This document shows positions 1 to 9,993 of a DNA stretch of 64,000 nucleotides, one piece after another. The stretch is taken from the NCBI RefSeq assembly GCF_002368395.1, contig NZ_AP018254.1, forward strand, positions 5,332,001-5,396,000. The letters are read 5' to 3'. A program made the position numbers and the translations under genes. This stretch comes from Calothrix sp. NIES-3974. Its GTDB lineage: Bacteria; Cyanobacteriota; Cyanobacteriia; Cyanobacteriales; Nostocaceae. The notes below the pieces were generated by a model. The model did not search any database and had not been told where the DNA came from. It saw only the letters and a list, made by a program, of their open reading frames with translations. Position 1 is the first letter of the stretch, and every line of letters begins with the position of its first letter.

Positions 1-2654
1 ACCAAAATCGTCTGTTGGTCTATGTTTTCAGGAATAGCTTGCAGATTGCGTAGAACTTTGACTTTTCCTTCCACATAGCCGGGGGAACTAGGTATTCCGG
101 ATAACACTTGGTCGGGGGAAAGGGAAGGCATTAAAGTCGCGAAAATGGGGGGGTGATTACCGTAGATAATGCGGGGGACGGGGTTAACTTGTTGATGTTG
201 GGAATATTGCGATCGCCGTTGGTAGGCTAGTAGTTGGAGACGGGAAATGGTGTGGGTTTCGGTTTTGTGGAGGAGTTGACGGATTTCTTCTAATTCTAAA
301 AAGAAGATATCTCCTGGTTGTTGCAACCATCCTGATTGGAGAAAATATTTTTCTAATTCTAAAAAACACCAACGTAATTCGGCAATTAATCGGGCATAGA
401 TTTCTGCTACTTGTCCTTTTAAATTAGCGCGACTTTGGACAAATTTACTGCGCCACGGACGACGACGTTGACGACCAAAATCGGCTTCATTACCTAACAT
501 TAATTGCATAAATAATTGACGGACTGGTTGGGAATCTTCTGACCAAGTTGGGGAAGTAATATCTGCACCTGTTGCCGTTAAATATCCATATTTTTTGATT
601 AAATCTTCCAATTGAGCGAGAATTTTTTGCCCTTCCTGGGATACCTGTAAATCTTCGTAGACATTATCGGGGTCAAATTCCGTTAACAGGTTTTTTGCCG
701 AGGTTGCAAGGTCGTACAGGGAGCGTACAGCCGCCACATCAGGGGTACGATAATAGTCAATATCCCCATCCTTCACCCGAAAAATCCGTTGGCGAAAGGT
801 CACACTCAAGGGTACACACACATAATAATAGGTAGCCCGTTGTAAAACTTCCAACACATAATCAATCCGTGCTAACAACCGGGTCGGAGTTAGGGTATCA
901 CGTTGTTCTTGGGAAAGTTGGGAAATCGCGATCGCAAATCTTCGGTGGCGATCGCGATGGAAATCTTGCCTTAAAAATAATTCCCTGCCGTACAATCGGA
1001 ATAAACCAGGTAAGTTGCGAAATAGGGTGTCCCAAGGAATCCTCTCTAACTCCGTATTCTGGATCAACCATTCTAGACTTTGAGCTGGTAAACCTAAACG
1101 GCGAAATATTTGTTCTAATAATGTGGCATTGACATAGGCACGGGAAAAATATAATCTACCAGCTTCATTAAAATCTAATCCTAAAGACCGTTCCCCTAAA
1201 ATCAGGGCGAAAATCCCTCCCCAAACGCTACAAATTAAGGGACAATGGATTGACCAAGCCAAGGGAGAAATCATACCAGGAATGGCTTCGGCGGCAATTT
1301 TACGAGTCCAAATCGGTAGTAAAGTTGAAACAGGACGGACTTGTAAAATCCATAGGGTTTGTCCATCATGACACCATTCAATATTCTGGGGAACACCGTA
1401 ACAATGGGATTCAATTTTCCGGGTTAAATAGGCAACCTGTTTAATAATTACGGGGGGAATCCGTCCTTCCCCTTGTAAACTAATGGTGGAAGTATTCCCT
1501 GACTCCAACACAAAAGCCCGATAAAACTCCGGTGTCATCCGTCCACTAGTCACCAAATTTCCCTGTCCAGTACAAGCTTCAATGGCGATCGCATCTGCTT
1601 CCTGGGTCATCGGGTCACGACTAAAGGCAACCCCAGCATACACACTTCGCACCTGCTGCTGAATCAAAATCGCCATTGCTCCATCCTGAATTTGGCGATC
1701 GCGTCGATATTGTATTGCTGTGGGACTATTGTAGGATGCTTGTACTTGAGCAATGGCTGCTTGTAATGCCGATTGACTGGTGACGTTAATTACCCCTGCA
1801 TATAAACCCGCAGCAGCACCGTCAACCTCCTCAAATACCGGCGAAGCACGCACCACCAAAGGCGAAAGTTCTGATGGCTGTAAATAATCAAACAATAATT
1901 GCGGGTCATCGTAGGGAAACAAAATCCAACCCTGGGGAACGGGATAACCCCACCGCTTCATCTGTGATAACATGGCCGCCTTTTGACCCACAACCTCTGG
2001 ACTCAATTCCTCATCCAGTGACAAAATTCTATGGTCACGACGAAATAAATTATTGCCCCCCGATGGCAACTCTTGGTAATTTAAGCTAATCCCATCATCC
2101 TGAATATTGGGTGATTGATTATACATCCAAGCCAAAACCAGGGAAAGAGCGATCGCCCCACCAATACGTAACCCGTTCTCTGGGTTGAGAATGGCCACAA
2201 TTAGGGGGAAGATAATCAAAACCCCAAATTTTGCAGCTTGACGGGAGCGGATAATCGAAAAACTCACAGCAGTCAAGACAAACACACAAGCAGCAACCAA
2301 GGGGTCATGGACAAACAAACCCCAAACAGCATTGATTGTCCCCACGGTGCGAGTTGCTCCGTAGCGACCGACAACCACCCCAGCTAAAGCCACCAATTCC
2401 CAACCGGAAACCGTCCCCAGCAGTCCACGCACGCTTAAAACCGCCCCAATCCCCTTAAAAGCCTCCAGCAACACCGCTCCAATTCCCACCGGTGTTCCCC
2501 CATAGTAAAATGCTGCTGCTACCCCTATCTTCCCTGCTGGTATTCGTCTGAATTTACCTTGCGTTAATAGCTGCGTCACCCACCCAACTAATGGTAACGC
2601 ACCCAATATCGGACAGATTACAAAAATTAAAACGAAATCCCAAAGTCCAAGCAT
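1..2654 (-). CDS. PlsY-like acyltransferase fused to PEP-synthase-like domains (3' end cut by window)
   Basis: The frame is open for 884 codons from ATG at 2654 to the left edge, so the C-terminus is missing. Residues 1 to about 200 are a hydrophobic, multi-helix region with the PlsY-type glycine motif GGTPVGIGAV near residue 55 and a second motif, GRYGATRTVGTINAVWG. This resembles the membrane acyl-phosphate:glycerol-3-phosphate acyltransferase that makes lysophosphatidate. From about residue 225 the sequence becomes PPDK/PEP-synthase N-terminal (ATP-grasp)-like, with VVGQKAAMLSQM, GYPVPQGW and VVRASP. Near the edge SSPGYVEGKVKVLR looks like the start of the PEP-utilising mobile domain. Its phospho-accepting His would lie outside the window. 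PlsY alone is about 200-230 residues, so this is a large fusion. I know long proteins of this kind from cyanobacteria. The role of the second half is unknown to me. No clear ribosome-binding site precedes the ATG. Confidence 0.8.
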   Translation of the reverse strand, partial: MLGLWDFVLIFVICPILGALPLVGWVTQLLTQGKFRRIPAGKIGVAAAFYYGGTPVGIGAVLLEAFKGIGAVLSVRGLLGTVSGWELVALAGVVVGRYGATRTVGTINAVWGLFVHDPLVAACVFVLTAVSFSIIRSRQAAKFGVLIIFPLIVAILNPENGLRIGGAIALSLVLAWMYNQSPNIQDDGISLNYQELPSGGNNLFRRDHRILSLDEELSPEVVGQKAAMLSQMKRWGYPVPQGWILFPYDDPQLLFDYLQPSELSPLVVRASPVFEEVDGAAAGLYAGVINVTSQSALQAAIAQVQASYNSPTAIQYRRDRQIQDGAMAILIQQQVRSVYAGVAFSRDPMTQEADAIAIEACTGQGNLVTSGRMTPEFYRAFVLESGNTSTISLQGEGRIPPVIIKQVAYLTRKIESHCYGVPQNIEWCHDGQTLWILQVRPVSTLLPIWTRKIAAEAIPGMISPLAWSIHCPLICSVWGGIFALILGERSLGLDFNEAGRLYFSRAYVNATLLEQIFRRLGLPAQSLEWLIQNTELERIPWDTLFRNLPGLFRLYGRELFLRQDFHRDRHRRFAIAISQLSQEQRDTLTPTRLLARIDYVLEVLQRATYYYVCVPLSVTFRQRIFRVKDGDIDYYRTPDVAAVRSLYDLATSAKNLLTEFDPDNVYEDLQVSQEGQKILAQLEDLIKKYGYLTATGADITSPTWSEDSQPVRQLFMQLMLGNEADFGRQRRRPWRSKFVQSRANLKGQVAEIYARLIAELRWCFLELEKYFLQSGWLQQPGDIFFLELEEIRQLLHKTETHTISRLQLLAYQRRSQYSQHQQVNPVPRIIYGNHPPIFATLMPSLSPDQVLSGIPSSPGYVEGKVKVLRNLQAIPENIDQQTIL

Positions 2655-2736
2655 GTTCAAATATCAGAAGTTAGATTTATCTTCCTATCTAAAATCTAAT
2701 AATTCAAACATGAAACAAAAAATTTTTATAGTTAGA

Positions 2737-2759
2737 GGCGCGGTTTGGATCACCGCGCC
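2737..2759 (-). terminator. Hairpin downstream of the 46-residue membrane protein gene
   Basis: An 8-bp perfect stem (GGCGCGGT/ACCGCGCC) has a 7-nt loop. On the minus strand an AT-rich tract containing a run of T follows about 14 nt later. It lies between the small minus-strand gene and the PlsY fusion gene, so it could end the former. The gap before the T run makes an intrinsic terminator only likely. Confidence 0.45.
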
Positions 2760-2883
2760 CATTTCGATTCAGTAATAAAACGTCTTTTTAGTAACTTTAC
2801 AAATGGTCAAAATTACGGTTACACCAAAAATTTCACCACAAAGCTGAACTCACAAGTCGAGTCAGGGAAGATTTATCAAAACA

Positions 2884-3024
2884 TTAACCAACTGCATAGG
2901 CTGTTTGCAAAGCCCACAAAATTAACGCCGCAATTGAACCCAACAGAATAATACTAGAAATCATCACCAGTTTTGGTGAGTCAGCACCATCAAATTTCAT
3001 GATGCCTCGGTTTAAATCGGACAT
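2884..3024 (-). CDS. 46-residue single-helix membrane protein, conserved type, unknown function
   Basis: The gene is short but well formed. A strong Shine-Dalgarno GGAGGAT lies about 9 nt upstream of ATG at 3024, and the product is 46 residues. The N-terminus is polar (MSDLNRGIMKF, then DGADSPK). A single hydrophobic segment spans about residues 20-40, rich in Ile, Leu and Ala, and the tail is short. The size and one-helix layout match small thylakoid or photosystem-associated proteins of cyanobacteria, but I do not recognise the family and assign no complex. A strong hairpin follows the stop codon. The neighbours are a helicase gene upstream and the PlsY fusion downstream, both on the same strand; neither suggests a role. 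Confidence 0.75.
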   Translation of the reverse strand: MSDLNRGIMKFDGADSPKLVMISSIILLGSIAALILWALQTAYAVG

Positions 3025-3176
3025 AACTCAGTTATCCTCCTATTTACGACTGAGCAGCAAGTTAGCCCGCTACGATTGTAATACCTTCATTTTTCAACCG
3101 GACTATCCCTAGATAACATTTTCTTTAAGGTTTGTAACAAGAAGTAATTGTCAGCGATACTCCACGCGAATGTATT

Positions 3177-4676
3177 TCACTTCTTGGTAGAATAGTCATC
3201 CCACAGGTTCATTTGTTCGGCTGCACGGGGTACACTTGTTTCCGATGGCTGACCATAGACAACCTGGAGATTACCCCGTGGGGATTTAGTTTTGGTTTCC
3301 GGTTTATCCGTTTGCAGACGACGACGGGCTGATGTTCCCTCTTCACTCGTATTTTCCGCAATTACTTCGTATAAAATCGCCTGTTTATTCCCATCGCTAT
3401 TTTTGCGGAGAATCCGTCCCAGACGTTGGGTATACTCACGAGCCGAACTGGTTCCCGACAGAATTACGGCAATACTAGCAGCAGGTACATCCACCCCTTC
3501 ATTCAAAACATGGGAAGCCACCACCGTTAAATATTCCCCATTGCGGAACTTAGTTAAAATTTCGTGGCGCTCCTTCACTGGGGTTTGGTGAGTAATCGCT
3601 GGGATGAGGAACTCCAGAGAAATCCGGTAAACAGTCGCGTTATCAGCCGTAAAAATTAATACCCTTTCTGGATAATGTTGAGTGAGAATATTCGCTAGAA
3701 TACGAATTTTCCCATCCGTACCGATAGCAATTTCCTTCGCTTGACGGTGAGCCAACATTGCCCGTCTACCAGTTTGCGATCGCGCACTCATTTGAACAAA
3801 TCGTTGCCAACCATCCAAGCTACCCAAAGATATACCGGTATCACGAAGAAAATTATTGCGGGTTTGCATCAACTCATTATAACGTTGCCGTTCCTGCTGC
3901 GATAACTGCACCTTAATTTGTACCACCTTGTGTTCCGCTAAAGCCTTCCCCGCCAAATCCTCAGCCCGCTTACGGTATACTTCTTTGCCTATTAATATAC
4001 TTAAATCTGCGTGTTTACCATCACTACGTTCAGGAGTTGCCGACAAACCCAAACGGTAGGGAGCGATCGCATATTCCGCAATCACCCGATAGAAATCCGT
4101 TGGCAGATGGTGACATTCATCAAAAATCACCAAAGCATACATATTTCCCAAGGTTTCCGCATGGATAGCCGCACTATCGTAGGTAGCAATCAAAATCGGT
4201 GTTTTATCTCGCGCACCTCCCCCCAACAAACCCACCTCCGTATCCGGAAAAGCTGCTTTAAGATGGGCATACCACTGGTGCATTAAATCTAGAGTCGGAA
4301 CCACAATCAAACTAGTACGGGGAGTCGATTCAATCGCCAACTGAGCCAAATAAGTTTTTCCCGCTCCCGTGGGTAAAACCACCACTCCCTGTCTCCCAGC
4401 CAATTTCCAAGCCGTCAAAGCCTCCGTTTGATGGGGGTAAGCTTCCATTACCATCCCTGGAGTCAATTCTAATGGAAAAAATCCCTTTGCCTGATCAACA
4501 AAATCAATATTTTCTGCCTGCATTTTTTCCACCAAGGGACGATACTGTATCGCCGGAATCCGGAATTTTTCCACTCGGTCATCCCAAGTTGCAAAATCCA
4601 TCCATCCTCTCCCACGGGGTGGTGGATGTAACAGTAAAGTCCCACGGTCAAAAGTTAACGTTGGTGTGCGAGGCAT
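3177..4676 (-). CDS. DEAD/DEAH-box (XPB-like) superfamily 2 helicase
   Basis: This 499-residue protein is an ATP-dependent nucleic-acid helicase or translocase. Walker A is LPTGAGKT at residues 101-108 and the DEAH-type box is DECHH at 186-190. Motif III-like LSATPERSDG follows, and the arginine-finger motif QRLGRILRK is near residue 425. The first 80 residues resemble the N-terminal damage-recognition-like part of XPB/RAD25-type enzymes (HPPPRGRGWMDF...). A role in DNA repair or transcription-coupled processes fits the family but is inferred. I prefer ATG at 4676; an in-frame TTG at 4700 would add eight residues. Neither start has a clear ribosome-binding site. The short C-terminal tail after motif VI is basic and low in complexity. 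The gene stands alone. Confidence 0.85.
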   Translation of the reverse strand: MPRTPTLTFDRGTLLLHPPPRGRGWMDFATWDDRVEKFRIPAIQYRPLVEKMQAENIDFVDQAKGFFPLELTPGMVMEAYPHQTEALTAWKLAGRQGVVVLPTGAGKTYLAQLAIESTPRTSLIVVPTLDLMHQWYAHLKAAFPDTEVGLLGGGARDKTPILIATYDSAAIHAETLGNMYALVIFDECHHLPTDFYRVIAEYAIAPYRLGLSATPERSDGKHADLSILIGKEVYRKRAEDLAGKALAEHKVVQIKVQLSQQERQRYNELMQTRNNFLRDTGISLGSLDGWQRFVQMSARSQTGRRAMLAHRQAKEIAIGTDGKIRILANILTQHYPERVLIFTADNATVYRISLEFLIPAITHQTPVKERHEILTKFRNGEYLTVVASHVLNEGVDVPAASIAVILSGTSSAREYTQRLGRILRKNSDGNKQAILYEVIAENTSEEGTSARRRLQTDKPETKTKSPRGNLQVVYGQPSETSVPRAAEQMNLWDDYSTKK

Positions 4677-5051
4677 GATTTTGGAGAATCGGGTCGTCAA
4701 CAGACAGGATAAATATAAATCAACAAATTATCCCCCCTAGAAAATTATTAACGCAAAAGGTACACCAATAAACCATATTCAGCAAAATCTATTTGGGGTC
4801 TGTGGAAAAAGTCTTTTAGTCAGGGTGGGGAACCATCTACTGCTAACACCAGAACCGTAGATGTACGTAACGAAGTTTCTCTTACTCCCTACTCCCTATA
4901 TAGACGACCCATCGGGTCGTCTCTATTCCCTGCTCTTGTTTTCGCAACACAAAAAAGACGCAGTTCTTCACTACGTCTGTTTGTTTGCACATCTAAAGAA
5001 GGAACCTCCGTCTACCCAGAGTCATCCCCATTCCAAATCCCATGAAGGTGA
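4677..5051. other. Intergenic region with one palindrome
   Basis: No convincing gene is seen here. The stretch holds a heptamer-like ACTCCCT repeat and one palindrome of the AGACGACCC type, listed separately. It also has a second weak hairpin around AGACGCAG/ACGTCT at 4958-4979 and should contain the helicase promoter. Confidence 0.5.
4902..4922. repeat. Small palindromic repeat (AGACGACCC family)
   Basis: A perfect 9-bp stem AGACGACCC/GGGTCGTCT has a 3-nt loop. The same arm recurs near 16970, 27536-27581 and, imperfectly, at 6815 and 30000, so it belongs to a dispersed family. Confidence 0.7.
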
Positions 5052-6239
5052 CTACGCTTGTTGCCAAACTTTAATCACACCATCGTTATCCGCACTGACG
5101 AGGGTTTCCCCATCCCGACTGAAGGTGATATTTTTCACTGTATTCTCATGGCCAGTCAATCGGACTATTTCTTGACCAGTGTGAATACTCCAGAATTTGA
5201 CTGTGCGATCGCTTCCTGCTGTCACCACCAGGTTCCCTTGAGGATGAAAAGCAACGGTATAAATTTCATCGCTATCCGCACTGATGGTTTTGATTTCACC
5301 TGTGAGTAAAAACCATAGACCCAAGGTTCCATCTGCACCTGCACAAGCAATTACTGAGTTATCCCCACTCCACGCGATTTGATTGAGTCGGGATGAAAAT
5401 TCCGGTGATGTGGCAATTTCTGTTCCTTCCTCCACATCCCAAACCTTGATGGTTTTATCGTAGCTACCACTAGCCAATAAATGACCATCACTGCTGAATT
5501 TAACGCTGCAAACCCAATCCTGATGGGTTAACCATGAAGCGATCGCACTCTCACAATCTTGTTGCCATAGCTGTATCCCTTTACCGCGATCGCTACTCGC
5601 AAATACTTTTCCTTGGGGATGGATAGCCACTGAATTCACCGCATAAGCATGGGGGGTAAATGCACGTACCTGTTTCCCACTCTGAAGATTCCAGACACGA
5701 ATCGTTTGACTCAAACCCGCACTAATCAACTGTTTCCCGTCAGGGGTAAATGCTAAAGCCTTGAGAATTCCCGTATTCCCAGATATGGTGTCCACCCAAT
5801 TCCCTGTCTGCAAATCCCACAGTTTAATCTGGATACTCCCACTCGCTAACAATTCCCCATTCGGACTAATTGCTACTGCTGGTGAATTTCCTGGTAAAGT
5901 CTGCACACACCGCCAAATGTGCGATTTGAGTCGTGCTGGTTTACGTATCGGTGGCTGTTGCGCATCTGCATAACGGGGAACTTCTCGTTCATTGCTTGTC
6001 GGAAATGCTACCGTCGCAGCGCTATGAACGGAAACTAAATTTTCTTTATTATCTTTTAAGATTTGCTTCGCTACTGCTTCTAATTGGGAATTTGTAGCTT
6101 TGGAAACAATCGAAATGTTATTTGTTTTACGGGATTCTAAAAACATAGCTCGCTGGAAAATATTAGTGGGATAAAAGAGTTTTTTGGGGATAATTTTCTC
6201 AACCAGTATTAACCAGAAATTATCATCAGAATTCAGCAT
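5052..6239 (-). CDS. WD40 repeat protein, seven-bladed propeller
   Basis: This 395-residue protein has about 100 N-terminal residues without recognisable domains, followed by seven WD40 repeats that run to the C-terminus. Typical blade ends are IKLWDLQTG, IRVWNLQSG, IKVWDVEEG, VKFWSIHTG and IKVWQQA. Seven blades make a complete beta-propeller, which usually acts as a protein-interaction platform. There is no kinase, caspase or NTPase domain of the kind often fused to WD40 in cyanobacteria. The start at 6239 is preceded closely by AGGA; a Met 31 codons later is an alternative. The partner is unknown. Confidence 0.85.
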   Translation of the reverse strand: MLNSDDNFWLILVEKIIPKKLFYPTNIFQRAMFLESRKTNNISIVSKATNSQLEAVAKQILKDNKENLVSVHSAATVAFPTSNEREVPRYADAQQPPIRKPARLKSHIWRCVQTLPGNSPAVAISPNGELLASGSIQIKLWDLQTGNWVDTISGNTGILKALAFTPDGKQLISAGLSQTIRVWNLQSGKQVRAFTPHAYAVNSVAIHPQGKVFASSDRGKGIQLWQQDCESAIASWLTHQDWVCSVKFSSDGHLLASGSYDKTIKVWDVEEGTEIATSPEFSSRLNQIAWSGDNSVIACAGADGTLGLWFLLTGEIKTISADSDEIYTVAFHPQGNLVVTAGSDRTVKFWSIHTGQEIVRLTGHENTVKNITFSRDGETLVSADNDGVIKVWQQA

Positions 6240-6881
6240 TTCCTGCCAGAAAATGCCAATAACTGGAAAATAACACTATTCTTAATCGTGGTTAAGATTT
6301 GTCGGAATTGTGTAATATTCCGTGCTTAGTAAAGAAAGCCTAGCACAAAATTAGCGAGGACGGGACGCGTTTTAGAAAAAATACTATTTGTTGCTTAGTC
6401 CCCGCCAAAATAGGCACTTATACCGCTCAAAGTCGGTCAGGACATTCTCGGAAATAGAAACTTGGTGGTACTAAAGATTATGAGTATATCTACTCGTTTA
6501 CTTGACTCTGTATGGAAATTTACTTACGCAAGATTTCCCCTAAGTTCTAACTTGCTATTTCAAAAAATGTCACTCGTACTTATACGGATGAAACTTTTGA
6601 TTTTACATTTATTTAAGAAAGTCGCCTCGCCACTACTTATGGACCTTAATGTATCTATACATAAGACCAATAATCGAAGTTTAAACAACTTTCGATGCAA
6701 TCAACTACGAGGTTTCCATCTTAATTATTAGATTAGCGAATTTCAGCAGAGAAAAACAAGGCCAAAAGGTAGAGATCAACAATATATTTTCATGTTTTCC
6801 GGTTAAATCTGGGGGCGACTTGAGGGGTCGTCTCTACGCGAAAAATTCTATAATGAACTTTGCCCCATAGAGTTCCTAACC
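6240..6881. other. Intergenic region upstream of lysS
   Basis: Only short, compositionally poor reading frames are present and none has a credible start. Near 6811-6836 lies an imperfect copy of the dispersed palindrome (GGTCGTCTCTAC arm). The last 40 bases hold the likely lysS promoter. Confidence 0.5.
6849..6854 (+). promoter_or_regulatory. Possible -10 element of lysS
   Basis: A consensus TATAAT lies 28 nt upstream of the lysS start codon. No good -35 hexamer is found at 16-18 nt spacing, so this is a tentative call. Confidence 0.3.
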
Positions 6882-8378
6882 ATGTCGGAAGAAGATATTC
6901 GTGCTACGCGCTTAGAGAAAGTTGAACAAATTAAGCAACTTGGCGCGAACCCCTATGCCTACCGTTGGGAGATAACCCACACAGCAGCTCAACTCCAAGA
7001 AATGTTTGTAGACTTGGAAAGTGGAGCCGAAGCGGATTTACAAGTTGCGATCGCCGGACGAATTATGGCACGGCGATTTATGGGAAAACTGGCTTTTTGT
7101 ACGCTGCAAGATGAATCTGGCAAAATCCAGTTGTATCTGGAAAAGCAGACGATTGAGGAAGCAATGCCAGAAATTCCTAATTTTTTCAAATCCCTAGATA
7201 AGTTGACGGATGCTGGTGATATCGTCGGCGTGAAAGGGACAATTAAGCGAACTCAAAAGGGCGAATTATCGATTCATGTCCATGAATTTGCCATTCTCAC
7301 TAAATCCCTGTTACCTTTGCCGGATAAATGGCATGGTTTAACGGATGTTGCTAAACGCTATCGCCAAAGATACGTAGATTTAATTGTTAATCCTGAAGTC
7401 CGTCAAACTTTTCGCCGTCGTGCCCAAATTACAGCAGGTATTCGTCGTTACCTAGATGAAAGGGGCTTTTTGGAGATTGAAACTCCTGTTCTCCAAGCAG
7501 AAGCTGGAGGTGCGGATGCACGACCTTTCATCACCTACCATAATACCTTGGAAATGGAACTGTACCTGCGCATTGCCACCGAGTTGCACCTGAAACGATT
7601 AATTGTAGGTGGGTTTGAAAAGGTATTTGAGTTAGGACGGATTTTTCGTAATGAGGGAATTTCTACCCGTCATAACCCGGAGTTTACTTCCATCGAGGTG
7701 TACCAAGCCTACGCCGACTATAACGATATGATGGATTTAACGGAGGGGATTATTACCACTGTCACTCAAGAAACCTTGGGAACTTTGAAAATTACCTACC
7801 AGGAGCAACCAGTAGATTTAACACCTCCTTGGCGACGGGTAACGATGCATGATGTAGTTAAGGAAGCCACGGGTTTAGACTTTACGGAATTTACTGATTT
7901 AGAAGTGGCAAAAACTGCCTGTAAAAATGCGGGTATACCTGGTGTGGATGAATGTACATCCATCGGTAAACTACTAAATTTGGCTTTTGAAGAGAAGGTG
8001 GAAAGCACCTTGATTCAACCCACCTTTGTCCTCGATTACCCAGTGGAAATATCCCCCCTAGCCAAACCCCACCGGAGTAAGCCTGGTTTGGTGGAAAGAT
8101 TTGAATTATTTATTGTCGGGAGGGAAACCGCTAACAGTTTCTCCGAGTTAACTGACCCCATCGACCAACGTCAGCGTTTAGAAGCACAAGCTCTACGTAA
8201 AGCCGCAGGTGATTTAGAAGCTCAGGGTGTGGATGAGGATTTTCTAACTGCCTTAGAACACGGTATGCCTCCAACGGGTGGTTTAGGTATCGGTATTGAC
8301 CGTTTGGTGATGTTATTAACAGATAGTCCCAGTATCCGGGATGTGATTGCCTTTCCCTTATTGAAACCGGAAACTTAG
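6882..8378 (+). CDS. lysS: Lysyl-tRNA synthetase, class II
   Basis: The enzyme charges tRNA-Lys with lysine in the cytoplasm. The 498-residue protein has an N-terminal OB-fold anticodon-binding domain at about residues 55-165 (ATP-independent tRNA contact). The class II catalytic core follows, with motif 1 ([12 protein letters not shown]), motif 2 ([18 protein letters not shown]) and motif 3 ([12 protein letters not shown]). The length fits bacterial LysS of about 490-510 residues. The start ATG gives [16 protein letters not shown], as expected for the family. The gene is monocistronic, with a possible -10 box upstream and a strong terminator just after the stop. Confidence 0.97.
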   Translation: MSEEDIRATRLEKVEQIKQLGANPYAYRWEITHTAAQLQEMFVDLESGAEADLQVAIAGRIMARRFMGKLAFCTLQDESGKIQLYLEKQTIEEAMPEIPNFFKSLDKLTDAGDIVGVKGTIKRTQKGELSIHVHEFAILTKSLLPLPDKWHGLTDVAKRYRQRYVDLIVNPEVRQTFRRRAQITAGIRRYLDERGFLEIETPVLQAEAGGADARPFITYHNTLEMELYLRIATELHLKRLIVGGFEKVFELGRIFRNEGISTRHNPEFTSIEVYQAYADYNDMMDLTEGIITTVTQETLGTLKITYQEQPVDLTPPWRRVTMHDVVKEATGLDFTEFTDLEVAKTACKNAGIPGVDECTSIGKLLNLAFEEKVESTLIQPTFVLDYPVEISPLAKPHRSKPGLVERFELFIVGRETANSFSELTDPIDQRQRLEAQALRKAAGDLEAQGVDEDFLTALEHGMPPTGGLGIGIDRLVMLLTDSPSIRDVIAFPLLKPET

Positions 8379-8401
8379 GAAGGAGGAGACGGAATACAGG
8401 A

Positions 8402-8431
8402 GGGGGATGGTATTCTTCGTCCCCCATTTTT
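8402..8431 (+). terminator. Rho-independent terminator of lysS
   Basis: A stem begins with GGGGGA/TCCCCC and is extended by two wobble pairs and one GC pair. The loop has six nt and is followed by ATTTTT. It lies 23 nt after the lysS stop. Confidence 0.75.
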
Positions 8432-8547
8432 GCATGAAGGTAATACCAATTCTCTCAAATCTCCAACTAGATAGCAGATGGAATCGAGGAAATCATTTTC
8501 ATATTAGATATTGAAACTTATGGGTGTTGTGGTGGAGAAAATTGGTG

Positions 8548-9477
8548 ATGAGTAACTTTGTTGGGGAAATAGCAGCCTTGAGTGCAGCTGGGTTGTGGGC
8601 TGTTGCTTCTGTATTATACGGACGAGTTGGTGAAGTAATTCCACCATTGTTATTAAATTTGTTCAAAGGCATAATTGCGATCGCATTTTTAATTTTGACA
8701 ATTTTCCTTGTCGGTGATTCCCTACCCTCCTTACCCTTATTGTCCCTCACTTTGATATTATTGAGTGGTGTCATCGGTATTGGTGTGGGTGACACGATTT
8801 TTTTTGCGGCGATTAATTCCTTGGGAGCGCGTCGAACCTTACTCCTGGGAACCCTAGCTCCCCCCCTCACTGCCATTTTTGGATTATTATTTCTCGATGA
8901 GCAACTTCAAATTCAAGCTTGGTGGGGAATTTTTCTGACTATTATCGGTGTCGCTTGGGTGATAACGGAACGAACCACTGACCAGCTGCTTAGAGGTTAT
9001 TCCCAATTGCTACGGGGAACCGCTTGGGGTCTTTTAGCTGCCATTACGAACTCTATTGGTGCTATTTTATCCCGCGCTGCCTTCAAGATGACAACGGCTA
9101 GTCCCCTATGGGTCGCTCTGCTACGTTTAAGTGCGGGAGAAGTGACTTTAATACTATTAATCACAGTATTTTCACGTGGCAAATCTTTCGCTGATTTCCG
9201 CAAATTCACAAACCTGAAGATTGTGATTGCCACCATTGTCGCCGCCTTTTGCGGAACCTATTTAGGCATCTGGTTACAACAAACAGCGATTAAACTAACT
9301 CCGACAGGTATAGCCCAAACCTTGCTCCAAACCAGTCCTATCTTTATTTTGCCCCTAGCAGTGTTCACCGGAGAAAAAATATCTGGAAGAGCGATCGCAG
9401 GGGTTTTAGTTGCGATCGCTGGGATTGCATTACTGTTCTATCTCAACCAACCGCCAAATGTCATCCCCTATACATGA
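8548..9477 (+). CDS. EamA/DMT-family transporter
   Basis: This 309-residue inner-membrane protein has ten predicted hydrophobic segments arranged as two EamA repeats. The first repeat is about residues 5-140 and the second about 155-300. This is the drug/metabolite transporter layout. Family members export amino acids, nucleotides or other small metabolites; the substrate cannot be read from sequence. The chosen ATG has GGAG about 10 nt upstream. A start 24 nt earlier lacks a ribosome-binding site and would add a polar tail before the first helix. The gene is flanked by the lysS terminator and a long intergenic region, so it is probably transcribed alone. Confidence 0.87.
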   Translation: MSNFVGEIAALSAAGLWAVASVLYGRVGEVIPPLLLNLFKGIIAIAFLILTIFLVGDSLPSLPLLSLTLILLSGVIGIGVGDTIFFAAINSLGARRTLLLGTLAPPLTAIFGLLFLDEQLQIQAWWGIFLTIIGVAWVITERTTDQLLRGYSQLLRGTAWGLLAAITNSIGAILSRAAFKMTTASPLWVALLRLSAGEVTLILLITVFSRGKSFADFRKFTNLKIVIATIVAAFCGTYLGIWLQQTAIKLTPTGIAQTLLQTSPIFILPLAVFTGEKISGRAIAGVLVAIAGIALLFYLNQPPNVIPYT

Positions 9478-9993
9478 AAAAAATAGTTTTTTTTGTGAGT
9501 TGGATTTTATACTTCCACCGCAGATAAATTTGGATTGTTATCCGTTGTCCTGGTGTGAATAAATCACCCCAAAGGGTACTGATAACAAAAGTTGGTATTG
9601 GACAAAATAAAAGAGTAGTCAATGACTCTCAAACAAAAATTTCAGCCTAGTTGTGATTTTCTAGCGGTTCAGTCGCGATCGCAATCCGTTGAGGATTTGT
9701 AAAATATTCAGTTTAGGTTTGTTGATAGTTAAGCTGACAGGTCATAGGGGAAGCTTTCCCACAAGATACAGGCAAAACCGATATTTTTACTCCTGGAATA
9801 GGATTGCTATATGTCTCACATTGCAAGTAAAAATACATCATTTATCATATTTAAAGGCTTGTGAGAAAGAGTTTTTAAAAACTTTTTCTGGATATTTATT
9901 GAATTTTGCTATATAAAAATCAACTTTGCTTGTAATTAGAATTGAGAGTTGAATTTAGGAATTAATTTATTAACTAAAAGGAATAAAAGTTAT
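9478..9993. other. Intergenic region before the broken secreted-protein gene
   Basis: AT-rich and without a credible gene. One HIP1-like GCGATCGC lies near 9675. A reading frame at 9689-9916 has poor composition and no ribosome-binding site. The last 30 nt contain AAGGA, the likely ribosome-binding site of the following gene. Confidence 0.45.

Noticed and set aside
6462-6731. 89-codon frame between the WD40 gene and lysS
   Set aside because: Composition is typical of chance frames, and it lacks a ribosome-binding site and conserved pattern.
9689-9916. 75-codon frame in the gap before the broken secreted-protein gene
   Set aside because: It has no ribosome-binding site and mixed amino acid composition, resembles no family, and lies in AT-rich non-coding DNA.
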